Positions 1-8,830 of a DNA stretch of 64,000 bases are shown here, piece by piece (position 1 is the stretch's first letter; each line of letters starts with the position of its first letter). The stretch comes from Deefgea salmonis (GTDB lineage: Bacteria > Pseudomonadota > Gammaproteobacteria > Burkholderiales > Chitinibacteraceae): assembly GCF_020531905.1 (NCBI RefSeq), contig NZ_JAJAWG010000002.1:248001-312000 (forward strand), written 5' to 3'. The position numbers and the translations under genes were made by a program. The notes beneath the pieces are model-generated. The model had not been told where the DNA came from and made no database searches. It was given only the letters and a program-made list of their open reading frames with translations.

Positions 1-311
1 GTTTGGATCGTGTGTTAGCCGCGACGGGATTGTCGCCATTTTTTGAGGTGAGCCGCACTGCGGATGAAGCTTTTTCTAAGCCGCATCCTGCAATGTTGGA
101 ATACATTCTGGATGCATGCGATATCGAAGGACATCGGGCTTTAATGATTGGCGATACCACGCATGATTTACAGCTGGCAATCAATGCCGGAACGGCGAGT
201 GTGGCATTAAGCTATGGTGCACATTCGTTAGAAGAGTTGTTGTCTTTGCAGCCCTTGGCGCATTTTGATGATTTTAGTCGATTGACGGATTGGATTTTGG
301 CGCATGGCTGA
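1..311 (+). CDS. HAD-family hydrolase, C-terminal part (gene cut by window edge)
   Basis: The reading frame is open from the first base, so the start lies before the window. The visible 100 residues contain the final HAD motif GDTTHDLQLAINAG, in which two acidic residues bind the magnesium of the active site, preceded by a lysine (SKPHP) matching HAD motif III. This fits the phosphoglycolate-phosphatase-like subfamily IA, which hydrolyses small phosphomonoesters in the cytoplasm. The substrate cannot be told from this part. The stop codon overlaps the start of the following Rieske gene by 8 bases, so the two are probably translated together. Confidence 0.8.
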   Translation, partial: LDRVLAATGLSPFFEVSRTADEAFSKPHPAMLEYILDACDIEGHRALMIGDTTHDLQLAINAGTASVALSYGAHSLEELLSLQPLAHFDDFSRLTDWILAHG

Positions 312-660
312 GCGCCAAATTTGCGTGTCGACGGATGTGGTTGAGTGTGGCTTGGCGTTTCGCTTTGGTTTGAGACAGCAAGGACGAGAACGTCAAGCCA
401 TCTTGATTCGTTTTCAGGGGGTAGTGTATGGCTACCTCAATGAATGTGCGCATATTCCGATTGAACTCGATTACAATCTCGGCGATGTATTTGACTTGAG
501 CCGACAGTATTTAGTCTGTTCTACCCACGGTGCTTATTACGATCCTCGCAATGGTCTATGTTTAGGTGGCCCATGCGCGGGGAAACGATTGCAATCGATT
601 GCTGTATTTGAACAAGATGAGGCCATTTGGCTGACTGAGGAAGGAAATAGGAATGAATGA
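304..660 (+). CDS. Rieske [2Fe-2S] domain protein
   Basis: A 118-residue protein that is a single Rieske domain. The ligand boxes are C48-A-H50 and C72-S-T-H75, which together hold a [2Fe-2S] cluster through two cysteines and two histidines. There is no signal peptide or membrane segment, so it is a soluble ferredoxin-like electron carrier or assimilatory small subunit; the partner enzyme is unknown. It overlaps the upstream HAD gene by 8 bases and the downstream sppA by 8 bases, an arrangement also familiar from other betaproteobacteria (HAD, Rieske, S49 peptidase). The start at 304 is the only ATG that keeps the whole domain. Confidence 0.85.
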   Translation: MAERQICVSTDVVECGLAFRFGLRQQGRERQAILIRFQGVVYGYLNECAHIPIELDYNLGDVFDLSRQYLVCSTHGAYYDPRNGLCLGGPCAGKRLQSIAVFEQDEAIWLTEEGNRNE

Positions 661-1585
661 AGCGCAAGAGCGTAGTGTTTTGCAAGAGGTGCTCGGCGCC
701 TCGATTAAAGAACAACGTCGCGCACGTCGGTGGGGAATCTTCTTTAAGTTACTGACCTTTAGTTATTTATTTCTCATCTTGGCTTTGCTAATGGGCTGGT
801 TGGGCAAAGATGGTGATAAAGCCAGCATGAAAGCGCATACCGCGGTCGTGGATCTGCAAGGCACAATTGCCGCTGGTGGCGAGGTGACGAGTGCGCTGAT
901 AACCGAAGGTTTGCGCGCTGCGTTTGAGGACAAAAATACCAAAGCAGTTATTTTGCGTGCCAATAGTCCAGGTGGCAGCCCTGTTCAAGCGGGCATGATG
1001 CACGATGAAATTCAGCGGCTCAAAAAACTGCATCCACAAATCCCTTTTTATGTGGTGATTGAAGATATCTGCGCTTCGGGTTGTTATTACGCCGCAGTAA
1101 CCGGTCAACAAATTTATGCGGATAAGGCATCGATTGTGGGGTCGATCGGCGTATTGATGGATGGTTTTGGTTTTACGGGGGCCATGGAAAAAGTCGGGAT
1201 TGAGCGTCGTTTACTCACTGCAGGGGCCAACAAAGGCTTTTTAGATCCATTTTCACCACAAAGCGCTGAACAAAAAGAGCGCGCTATTGATATGCTCGAT
1301 GAAATCCATCAGCAATTTATTGGCGTAGTTAAAGCGGGGCGTGGTAAAAAATTGGCTGACAATCCTGATTTATTCTCGGGTCTTGTTTGGTCAGGTGAAA
1401 CAGGCGTTAAACTTGGTTTAGTCGATGGCTTAGGCTCGGTTGAAAGTGTGGCGCGTGATATTGTCAAAGTCGATAACATCGTTGATTTTACGCCGCAACC
1501 GACTTATGCCGATCGCTTGGCACGTCAATTGGGGGTTGCTGCGGCAACCACTTTAAGCACTCATCTTGGTTTACAAATCAAATAA
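653..1585 (+). CDS. sppA: Signal peptide peptidase SppA-type S49 protease
   Basis: A 310-residue inner-membrane serine protease that degrades signal peptides and membrane fragments. One membrane segment lies at about residues 30-50, after a positively charged N-terminus, so the catalytic part faces the periplasm. The S49 fold follows at about 65-280, with the nucleophile S142 in ICASGCYY and the general base K194 in the GANKGF segment; their 52-residue spacing matches the short bacterial SppA form. NSPGG at 104-108 and GSIGV at 163-167 are further family motifs. The start ATG at 653 overlaps the Rieske stop and follows an AGGA-type ribosome site. Confidence 0.92.
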   Translation: MNEAQERSVLQEVLGASIKEQRRARRWGIFFKLLTFSYLFLILALLMGWLGKDGDKASMKAHTAVVDLQGTIAAGGEVTSALITEGLRAAFEDKNTKAVILRANSPGGSPVQAGMMHDEIQRLKKLHPQIPFYVVIEDICASGCYYAAVTGQQIYADKASIVGSIGVLMDGFGFTGAMEKVGIERRLLTAGANKGFLDPFSPQSAEQKERAIDMLDEIHQQFIGVVKAGRGKKLADNPDLFSGLVWSGETGVKLGLVDGLGSVESVARDIVKVDNIVDFTPQPTYADRLARQLGVAAATTLSTHLGLQIK

Positions 1586-1594
1586 GTAGGCTTT

Positions 1595-2365
1595 ATGGCA
1601 CGCAAACAACGGCATGAAGAGCATGAAAATCATGAAAGATGGCTGGTTTCTTATGCCGACTTTATCACGCTGTTGTTTGCTTTTTTTGTGGTGATGTATG
1701 CGATTTCATCGGTGAATGAGGGCAAGTACAAAGTGCTCTCCAATTCATTAGTCGATGCATTTAAGCCACAGCAAAATCCGCCCGCCGTGCAATTAGATAA
1801 CCAAGCAATCAAAGGTAGTCCACCACAAATTAAATTAGCGCCTCAAACCAGTCCAAACAACCCTAAACTCGAGCAACAAACGCAAAAAATGAAAGGTATG
1901 GCCAATGACTTGCGCGAGTCATTGGGCAGTCTGATTGATCAGGGCAAGGTGAAAGTGACACAGTCAAAACGTGGGATTGCTGTCGAAATTAGTGATTCAA
2001 TTTTATTTGATACTGGACGTGCAGACCTACAAGCCAGCTCAGAAGACGCTTTAAGCACCATTGCCGACTTGGTTAAAGGGAGTGACAACCTTATACAAGT
2101 GGAGGGTCATACCGATAATCAACCGATTCGAGCTGGGCAATTTCCAAGTAATTGGGAGCTTTCAGCCGCTCGCGCGGCGAGTGTGGTGCGTCTATTTGAG
2201 CAGGCAGGCGTTGCGCCGCAGCGAATGGCGGCAATTGGTTTTGGTGAGTTTCGGCCCATGGATACCAACGATGCTGCGCAAGGACGCGCTAAAAATCGCC
2301 GCGTGACCTTAAATATTTTGGCAGATAACAAAGATGAAGTTGCCATCTTGCCGAGCAATCCATAG
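1595..2365 (+). CDS. motD: Flagellar motor protein MotD (MotB/OmpA family)
   Basis: A 256-residue stator B-subunit. The N-terminus (RWLVSYADFITLLFAFFVV) holds the single membrane helix with the ion-conducting aspartate D22 at its start. A linker at about 60-120 leads to a C-terminal OmpA-like peptidoglycan-binding domain with VEGHTDNQPI and the NWELSAARA signature. The N-terminus closely resembles Pseudomonas-type MotD rather than MotB. MotD usually sits directly after its A-subunit MotC, but here the preceding gene is sppA, 9 bp upstream, so the partner must be encoded elsewhere. No other motility gene is visible in the window. Confidence 0.88.
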   Translation: MARKQRHEEHENHERWLVSYADFITLLFAFFVVMYAISSVNEGKYKVLSNSLVDAFKPQQNPPAVQLDNQAIKGSPPQIKLAPQTSPNNPKLEQQTQKMKGMANDLRESLGSLIDQGKVKVTQSKRGIAVEISDSILFDTGRADLQASSEDALSTIADLVKGSDNLIQVEGHTDNQPIRAGQFPSNWELSAARAASVVRLFEQAGVAPQRMAAIGFGEFRPMDTNDAAQGRAKNRRVTLNILADNKDEVAILPSNP

Positions 2366-2908
2366 CCTGAATATTATTTTTCGATAAAGCGGTATGTTAG
2401 CCCGGTAATCTCCCCACTGATTTATTTGAGTATCGCCAAGATGTGTTGATTATTAGCTCGTTCTATCGTTATTTACGCCATTGTATTGCGTGCTGTAGCG
2501 ATCTTCATCGCACGTAAACGTTCTATCTCTCAGTTATTCCCCCGCCTTCCAATTTGTAGTTACCAAAACGGGTATAAGGCCCAGTCCCAAGTATTTTGCG
2601 GCTTCGGGCCTGATACCTCGTATCTTGCCTCTGGCCAAAAGCCGTACAAACCCAGTCGGAAAACAAACCTCAACAGACCCTAATGCAGTGCTACTAAATT
2701 TAGTGATTGATTCTTGAACAAAGTGGTTTAGTGGATTTAAAAACGCGCCGACCATGGTGTTAAATAGAAAATCAAGTAAATACTTTCTTCAGTATTTTTT
2801 TTTAATTAATTTTATCCGTTGAATTGTGACAATTCTCGCAATTTTAAAATTAAGCAACTAACCTGATTGTAGTCATATCGATGTAGGCTGAGTGCCAAGG
2901 GGTGAGCT
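2366..2908. other. Intergenic region with an inverted repeat, no convincing gene
   Basis: 543 bp between motD and the repeat-protein cluster. Two short overlapping frames exist but neither has a ribosome site or recognisable protein features. An imperfect 12-bp inverted repeat (2571-2582 and 2606-2617, GGTATAAGGCCC against GGGCCTGATACC) with one mismatch resembles dispersed-repeat debris. The last 150 bp become very A/T-rich (poly-T around 2790-2805) and probably hold the promoter of the cluster starting at 2909. Confidence 0.5.
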
Positions 2909-4399
2909 TTGCAGGATTTTTCATCGGCGAGTAATGATCAGCTGCCATTTTTTTTTCAGCAGCTTGAGGAGTTATTTTTATTCGATATTGAACAAGCTTA
3001 TGCGGCAAGTTGCGCCTTATTAGCACGCTGTAAGCAAATGGAACTATCGGCACTTCAGTTAACTAAAATGCAGCTACTTCACAGCAAAATGTTATGGGGC
3101 AAGGGGCAATATCATGCTGCTCTATATGCAATAACACAGATACTAAAAAAAATTCAGAATCATTCTTTATTTGAATTAAAAGCTGAAGCTTATTTATGGC
3201 GTGGGCAATGTAATCTTAATTTGAAGCGTCATGTTATTGCCGTGGAAGATTTTACTTATGCCGTAGAATTGGCATTAGAGTATTCTCAGATTAGTATTGC
3301 GATTGAGTCTTATGTGAATATTAGCCAGATTTATTATTTTGCAGAGCAATATGATGCTTCAAAAGAAATATTAATTATTGGGTATCGTTTAGCCGTTTTA
3401 CTAAATGATCACAAGCAAATTACCAAAAGTGGGATTTTTTTATCTAACTATCTAAATGAGTCAGGCGATCATGCCAGTGCACTTTATATTCTTAATCAAA
3501 TAGAATCTAGTGCTCTGCAATATGGCGATATGACATGGGTGGTTGAGGCTGGTGTTAATATTGCTTCTGCGTATGCCGGAATGAATGAAACTGAATTGGC
3601 TGAGGTTTATTTTGAATCCATGCTCGCCATTTCAAATTTTAATCATGCACTTTGGGCAAAATCATTAACATTGTTGAAATATGGTGAGTTTTTAATTTAT
3701 CAAAATCGATTTGAAGAAGCTATTGCTTGCTTAAAAATTGCAGTTGAAGGGATTAATCAATTTGATTATGGCAATGTAAGGCAGCAAAGTGCTAAATTGC
3801 TATTGAATGCATATAAGCACATTGGTGATTTTAAGTCTGCATTGTGTGAAATAAAAAAATATAAGCAATTTTCTGAATCATTATTAAATAATCATTTACT
3901 CCATGACTTAAAAGGAAGCGCATTAAATTTATCAAGACTAGATCGATCTAGAAAAAAAATAATTAAAACGAGGCAGAATTTTGAGCATATGCTGGATTTA
4001 ATTTCCCCTGGAGAATCTAGGGTTCGCTACCAGCAATTTAAATTGAAGTGTTTGAGCGCGACTTGCTCGATTGAAATAATTCATGTTCAGCTACTTGGCT
4101 TGTTATATGTTACAGGACTGTATTTACAGAAAATGAATGCCTTATTGCGTGAGTATTGCTTGGCTGAATCAACATGGACCAAATTACCTAATTTTTCCTA
4201 CTTAATTATTCCGGACCAAGCCTATGTAAATTCCGCGATGGCGTTGAGTCAGCTAGTAAAAATAATCGATGGTTTTCCATGGCGTTGGCATGGGTTAAAT
4301 CCGCCGGCAGTCAAAATTCAATTAATTCCGATTCAGTCCGCAATTGAATTGCTTTCACCTTTGGAAGAGGGAGGCCAAAAAATTGAATTACTTATTTAA
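2909..4399 (+). CDS. TPR-like helical-repeat protein, function unknown (copy 1)
   Basis: A 496-residue cytoplasmic protein with no signal peptide or membrane helix. Residues about 20-330 are TPR-like helix pairs such as AEAYLWRGQCNLNLKRHVIA and VNISQIYYFAEQYDASKE; the last 150 residues form a separate region I do not recognise. I place the start at TTG 2909 because AAGGGGTGAG lies 4-12 bases upstream; no in-frame ATG is better placed. It is a paralogue of the next gene (both carry KSGIFL and a GDMTW block), and the kinase two genes on has the same repeat type. A run of nine T (2948-2956) sits in codons 14-16. Codons are rich in TTA, ATT and AAT compared with the flanking genes. A protein-protein interaction or ligand-sensing partner of the kinase is inferred. 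Confidence 0.75.
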   Translation: MQDFSSASNDQLPFFFQQLEELFLFDIEQAYAASCALLARCKQMELSALQLTKMQLLHSKMLWGKGQYHAALYAITQILKKIQNHSLFELKAEAYLWRGQCNLNLKRHVIAVEDFTYAVELALEYSQISIAIESYVNISQIYYFAEQYDASKEILIIGYRLAVLLNDHKQITKSGIFLSNYLNESGDHASALYILNQIESSALQYGDMTWVVEAGVNIASAYAGMNETELAEVYFESMLAISNFNHALWAKSLTLLKYGEFLIYQNRFEEAIACLKIAVEGINQFDYGNVRQQSAKLLLNAYKHIGDFKSALCEIKKYKQFSESLLNNHLLHDLKGSALNLSRLDRSRKKIIKTRQNFEHMLDLISPGESRVRYQQFKLKCLSATCSIEIIHVQLLGLLYVTGLYLQKMNALLREYCLAESTWTKLPNFSYLIIPDQAYVNSAMALSQLVKIIDGFPWRWHGLNPPAVKIQLIPIQSAIELLSPLEEGGQKIELLI

Positions 4400-5747
4400 T
4401 GAAAAAAACAAATTAGCCTTTACTCAAACCATTGAATCTCAATTTTTTGACGTAGAGAAAGCATATTGGGATGCCGGATCGGATAGTCGTAATTTGTGTG
4501 TAGATTTGCTACAGCGCTGTAAGTATGAAGCACATCCTTGGCTGGGATATGCCTATGCACTCTATGGACGAATTTTATTGGCGTTTGATGAAAATATTAA
4601 AGCATTAACATGGCTACAAAAAGGATATAAGTCTGTTGAAAAAAATAAAGATATCGAGCACCTACCTTTCACCATGTTGTGGCTTGGGGTTGCGTTGGAG
4701 AGAAATAGTAAATACATATTGGCGATTGAGACTTGGGTTAAAACAATTGATTTGGCTTTGGAATTAACTCAATTAGAGTATGGTGTTGAGGCATATTTAA
4801 ATGCCTCAATGGTGTATTATCATTTAGGTCAATATGAAAACGCAGATATTTTAATGCGTAATGGATTGAAATTGGCAGAATCAATTCATAGTAATAAATT
4901 AATTGCTAAAAGTGGCATATTTTTGATGGAGGGTTTGTTACTATCGGAACGGTATGATGCCGCTTTGGCTTTACTGACTCGAATTGAACCCTATGCATTG
5001 GCCCATGGTGATATGACATGGCTGGTGCAAATTTGTAATGGTTATGCGATTTCATATTGGAAAAATGCTAACAATGAATTGGCTGTGTTTTACTATGAAG
5101 CTGCTTTGGCAATCGCCAAGCATTATAAAATGATGTGGGGTTATTGTATTACAGCTATTAACTATGGCGAAGGTTTGCAAGGCAATAATCAGCTGGGTGA
5201 TATTTTCCCTATTTTATTGAGTGCGAAAAAAATATTAAAAGATATTAATCATAATGATTTAGATGCTAGATTGAATTATTTACTTTATCAGGCGTACCGT
5301 GAATATGGTGATTATGCTGCAGCCTTAAGTGTATTACGCGCTTATGAGCGGCAAACCATTCGACATATTACGGATGAAATCGGTGAGAAAGGAGTTAGAT
5401 TAAATTTAAATCGCTTGGATAAGGCGCGTAGTTTATTGATTAGAACGCATATTAAATTTGAAAAACTAGCTGGCTGGGTTGTTCCTGGTGTTTCATTGCA
5501 ACATTTAAGACAGTTTCGTTTGCGATGTGAGTCCGCTGATTTTAGTGATCGAGTGATTGAACTTACATTTGATTTATTGATTGACTCGGTTATTGAACAG
5601 CGTATTTCGATATTACTTAATGATTATTGTGCTTTGAGTGATTTATGGGTCTTTGTACCACCATATCGTTATATTATCTATCCAAAAGAATCGAGTTTCA
5701 TTTTAATGGATTTTGCTCAGTCTTTGTCCTTTGTCCTTTGCCATTGA
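4383..5747 (+). CDS. TPR-like helical-repeat protein, frameshifted at its 3' end (copy 2)
   Basis: About 454 residues, paralogous to the preceding gene over nearly its whole length (shared KSGIFL, HGDMTW, LNLNRLDKA-like blocks). I prefer the TTG start at 4383, since AGAGGGAGG ends 8 bases before it; this overlaps the upstream gene by 17 bases. An ATG at 4344 is possible but lacks a ribosome site. The frame stops at 5747, but removing one unit of the TTTGTCC tandem repeat (5723-5736) restores a frame that continues for about 40 more residues. That tail includes ALPWERYGKDKIKVKF, aligning with FPWRWHGLNPPAVKIQL of copy 1. The restored stop (5869-5871) would overlap the kinase start. The gene is therefore either truncated, phase-variable, or affected by a sequence error. 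Confidence 0.72.
   Translation: MNYLFNEKNKLAFTQTIESQFFDVEKAYWDAGSDSRNLCVDLLQRCKYEAHPWLGYAYALYGRILLAFDENIKALTWLQKGYKSVEKNKDIEHLPFTMLWLGVALERNSKYILAIETWVKTIDLALELTQLEYGVEAYLNASMVYYHLGQYENADILMRNGLKLAESIHSNKLIAKSGIFLMEGLLLSERYDAALALLTRIEPYALAHGDMTWLVQICNGYAISYWKNANNELAVFYYEAALAIAKHYKMMWGYCITAINYGEGLQGNNQLGDIFPILLSAKKILKDINHNDLDARLNYLLYQAYREYGDYAAALSVLRAYERQTIRHITDEIGEKGVRLNLNRLDKARSLLIRTHIKFEKLAGWVVPGVSLQHLRQFRLRCESADFSDRVIELTFDLLIDSVIEQRISILLNDYCALSDLWVFVPPYRYIIYPKESSFILMDFAQSLSFVLCH
5723..5736 (+). repeat. 7-bp tandem duplication TTTGTCC x2 causing a frameshift
   Basis: TTTGTCC occurs twice head to tail (5723-5729, 5730-5736) and is followed by the near copy TTTGCC. Seven bases shift the frame by one. 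Deleting one unit joins SLSFAIEALPW in frame and gives an open frame to 5871, so the duplication is the simplest explanation for the early stop of the surrounding gene. Confidence 0.8.
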
Positions 5748-5863
5748 AGCATTACCATGGGAGCGATATGGAAAAGATAAAATAAAAGTTAAATTTAAAC
5801 TACAGCTTGCCAATGAGACCATGCTTAGACAGGTTGATGTTTTATTGAAAAAGGAGCTGGAGT

Positions 5864-8830
5864 ATGTCTGAGCAACTGGCCAATTTATTATTACAGCAAA
5901 AACAGTTTAGAAGGCATAATTTTCAGCAGGCATTGTTACTGTCAGCACAGTTGATCGAAAAAGCCGAAGAAGTCGATAATGAAACTATATTAGCTCAGGC
6001 GTTGTTTTTACGTGGCGAGGCATTTGAAAAAACAGGAAATTATATTTCCGCTCGGCAGACATTAGAGTCGGCATTAAAAATTACCGTGAAATTGAATTTA
6101 GATGCATTATTGTTAGATATTTATGAGTGCTTAGGTAAAGTTTATTATATTTTAGGTGATTTAAATACGGCATTAAGTACTTGGGGGCAGTGTCTTGAGT
6201 TAGCGCTTGATCAGCATTCTATTGTGCATTACATCAAAGCATATGTTGGTATTGGTGGTGTATATCTGTATTTTGATATGGCTGAAGAATCATTACGGCA
6301 TCATAAAATTGCTTATGATTATGTTCAAGAATTAAATGATGACCAATTACTAATGATGTTGCATTTATGGCTAGGGCATGATTATCAGCGATTAGCACAG
6401 CATGAATTAGCATTGCAGCATTTGGCATCTTGTCGTGCACTTTACTCGCAAACGAATGATGCCGCGATGATGAGTGAAGCGATTATGCATTCTGGTTTTT
6501 CGCAGCTGGGTTTGGGGCGATACAACGAAGCAAGACAGTGCTTTTTACAAACGATTACTTTGTCACAACGCCACCATTATGCATGGTCTACGGTAATGGG
6601 GCAGCTCGGGATTGCTGAGGTTGCCTTATTGCAAGGCGATATGCAGGTAGCTTTGGTTGAATCGCAACATGCACTTGATGCCGCCTATCAAGGCGGTTCA
6701 CAGCATCAAGAAATGAAAGCGAGTCGCATTCAGTCTGCAGTCTATGAGCATATGGGCCAGTTTGAATTGGCGCTCACTTTGTATGAGCGCCATACTGAAT
6801 TGGCGATTAAATTAGCTAAAGAGCGAACTTTTACCCAAATAGAAAGTAGCACGATGCGCAAGATCTCGCGCATGGAAATGCGATTGAAATTATTAAAATC
6901 AGAGCAGCAAAAACAAAATATTTTAAATGAAAGTATTCGACAACAAGCAGAGCACCTTGCTGAGAAAAACACATTAATTGCGATTAATCAGGCGAAAAGT
7001 GATTTCCTAGCATTAATTAGTCATGAGATTCGAACTCCGTTGTCGGGTGTCATTGGCATGCTACGCTTGGCGGGCGGGCAAAAAGAATTGCGACCAGCGA
7101 CGCGTACTCAAGTTCGAATGGGCTTAGAAAATGCAGAGTTATTATTGGAAATAATTAATGATATTCTGGATGCATCAAAGATTGAATCTGGCAAACTATC
7201 GATTGAATCTATTCCGTTTGATTTGATCAAATTATTACACCAAGTGGTCGATTTTTTTACTGCACGCGCAGAGGAAAAAGGCATCACATTTATATTAAAT
7301 ATTGCTCGATTTAGTCCTGCAGGTTGTTTGGGCGATCCAACTCGAATACGGCAGATATTATTTAATTTAATTGGTAATTCAATTAAATTTACCGAGCAAG
7401 GGTCAGTCACAATCACCGCTTATCGTGATCATGAGCAAGTTAAGATCTTGATTAGTGATACCGGTATTGGTATGGATGAAGTAACGATTGGTCGTTTATT
7501 TCAAAAATTTGAACAGGCGGATACTTCAACAACGCGTAAATATGGGGGTACTGGCTTAGGTTTGTCAATTTGTCGTGGCTTAATTGATTTAATGGATGGC
7601 TCTTTGGGAGTAACCAGTGCACCAAATGAAGGTAGTCATTTTAGAGTTGAAGTGCCATTGCCTATCGCAGACGTTCCTATTGAGCTATCAAAATATGAAT
7701 GCCCATTGCAGTCGTTAAATTATAAAATAAAAGTCTTATATGCCGAGGATGTTGAAACTAACCAATTGATTGTGCGTGCATTACTTGAAGAAATGAATCT
7801 TTCGTTGAGTGTCGTGGACAATGGTGAGGAAGCATTACGGGCTTTGTCTGAAATGAATTTTGATGTCGTTTTGATGGATTGGCGAATGCCAATTATGGAT
7901 GGTATGACGGCGACACGTTTGATTCGTGAGGGGGGTAATTTACAATATCGTATTAAAGATCCTGATGTTTATATTGTCGCTTTAACCGCTAATGCCACTG
8001 CCAAAGAGCAAAGTGAGGGTATGGCGATTGGTATGAATGATTATTTAACCAAGCCGGTTTCTTCTCGTGGTTTGCATCAAGCATTAAATCAAGCGATTCA
8101 TTATCAATTGCAGCGCGGTATTGTATTACCACTGATGAAAAAAACTGCTGATCAAGATATGACAAGTTTAAAAAAATCACTATCAGCGTCAGCTCTACAA
8201 TGGATAGATCAATTAACTGATTTAGGTGTTGCTGTTGATGAGGCATTAGATCGATTGAATGGTAATTTATCTCGTTATCAACGCTGGCTATTGCATTTTT
8301 TTACCGAAAATCAAGATTTTTTTACTGCCATTAATCAGCTTAAAGATATCGATCATTTGGATGATTATATTGAAAAAATTCATGCAATGCGTGGTGTGTC
8401 AGGGACATTAGGCTTGATGGATTTTTATCGAACAGCGAGTGAATTAGAGCATGCCTTATTTCAGCAGCAAAAGGAAACGATCAAAAATCTACCTGATTTT
8501 TATGAATTGGAACAAGCATGGTTGCGAGCGAAAAATAAAATACTGCCGTTAATTGAAATTGAATCGATGCCGAGTGCTTTGATTCAAGCTGATGGTATTT
8601 TGCCGATCAGTAGTTTAGCCACTGCTTTAGGGTTGCAAGCGGCCTTGAAAAATAATAGTTTACGCGCTAGAAAATTACTCGTCGCTTTGCAGAAAGAATT
8701 ACCAGAGTCTAAATTTAATTTGCTAGTCGACGTGACGGGTGCCTTAGAAAAATTGGACTATCCTGCTGCACTAGCCGCATTGAATCAACGAATCCCTATG
8801 GCAATGGAAGAGGTGATTATTAATGGATGA
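5864..8830 (+). CDS. Hybrid sensor histidine kinase: TPR-like sensor, HisKA, HATPase, REC, Hpt
   Basis: A 988-residue soluble kinase. Residues about 1-325 are TPR-like repeats of the same type as the two upstream proteins (for example the TWGQCLELAL...IKAYVGIGGVYLYF segment). A coiled coil at about 330-375 leads to the dimerisation domain with H387 in SHEIRTPLSG, the ATPase with N501/N505, DTGIG 532-536 and GGTGLGL 561-567, a receiver with D672 (acid pair E628/D629, K730), and an Hpt domain with H840 in IHAMRG. A full His-Asp-His relay is thus in one chain, with the final aspartate probably on the response regulator encoded next. Its ATG overlaps the restored frame of the upstream gene by 8 bases and its end overlaps the next gene by 8 bases. 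Confidence 0.93.
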   Translation: MSEQLANLLLQQKQFRRHNFQQALLLSAQLIEKAEEVDNETILAQALFLRGEAFEKTGNYISARQTLESALKITVKLNLDALLLDIYECLGKVYYILGDLNTALSTWGQCLELALDQHSIVHYIKAYVGIGGVYLYFDMAEESLRHHKIAYDYVQELNDDQLLMMLHLWLGHDYQRLAQHELALQHLASCRALYSQTNDAAMMSEAIMHSGFSQLGLGRYNEARQCFLQTITLSQRHHYAWSTVMGQLGIAEVALLQGDMQVALVESQHALDAAYQGGSQHQEMKASRIQSAVYEHMGQFELALTLYERHTELAIKLAKERTFTQIESSTMRKISRMEMRLKLLKSEQQKQNILNESIRQQAEHLAEKNTLIAINQAKSDFLALISHEIRTPLSGVIGMLRLAGGQKELRPATRTQVRMGLENAELLLEIINDILDASKIESGKLSIESIPFDLIKLLHQVVDFFTARAEEKGITFILNIARFSPAGCLGDPTRIRQILFNLIGNSIKFTEQGSVTITAYRDHEQVKILISDTGIGMDEVTIGRLFQKFEQADTSTTRKYGGTGLGLSICRGLIDLMDGSLGVTSAPNEGSHFRVEVPLPIADVPIELSKYECPLQSLNYKIKVLYAEDVETNQLIVRALLEEMNLSLSVVDNGEEALRALSEMNFDVVLMDWRMPIMDGMTATRLIREGGNLQYRIKDPDVYIVALTANATAKEQSEGMAIGMNDYLTKPVSSRGLHQALNQAIHYQLQRGIVLPLMKKTADQDMTSLKKSLSASALQWIDQLTDLGVAVDEALDRLNGNLSRYQRWLLHFFTENQDFFTAINQLKDIDHLDDYIEKIHAMRGVSGTLGLMDFYRTASELEHALFQQQKETIKNLPDFYELEQAWLRAKNKILPLIEIESMPSALIQADGILPISSLATALGLQAALKNNSLRARKLLVALQKELPESKFNLLVDVTGALEKLDYPAALAALNQRIPMAMEEVIING

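Noticed and set aside
2486-2755. Two overlapping short frames (65 and 73 codons) on opposite strands before the signalling cluster
   Set aside because: No ribosome site, no protein-like composition, and an inverted repeat runs through both; more likely non-coding.
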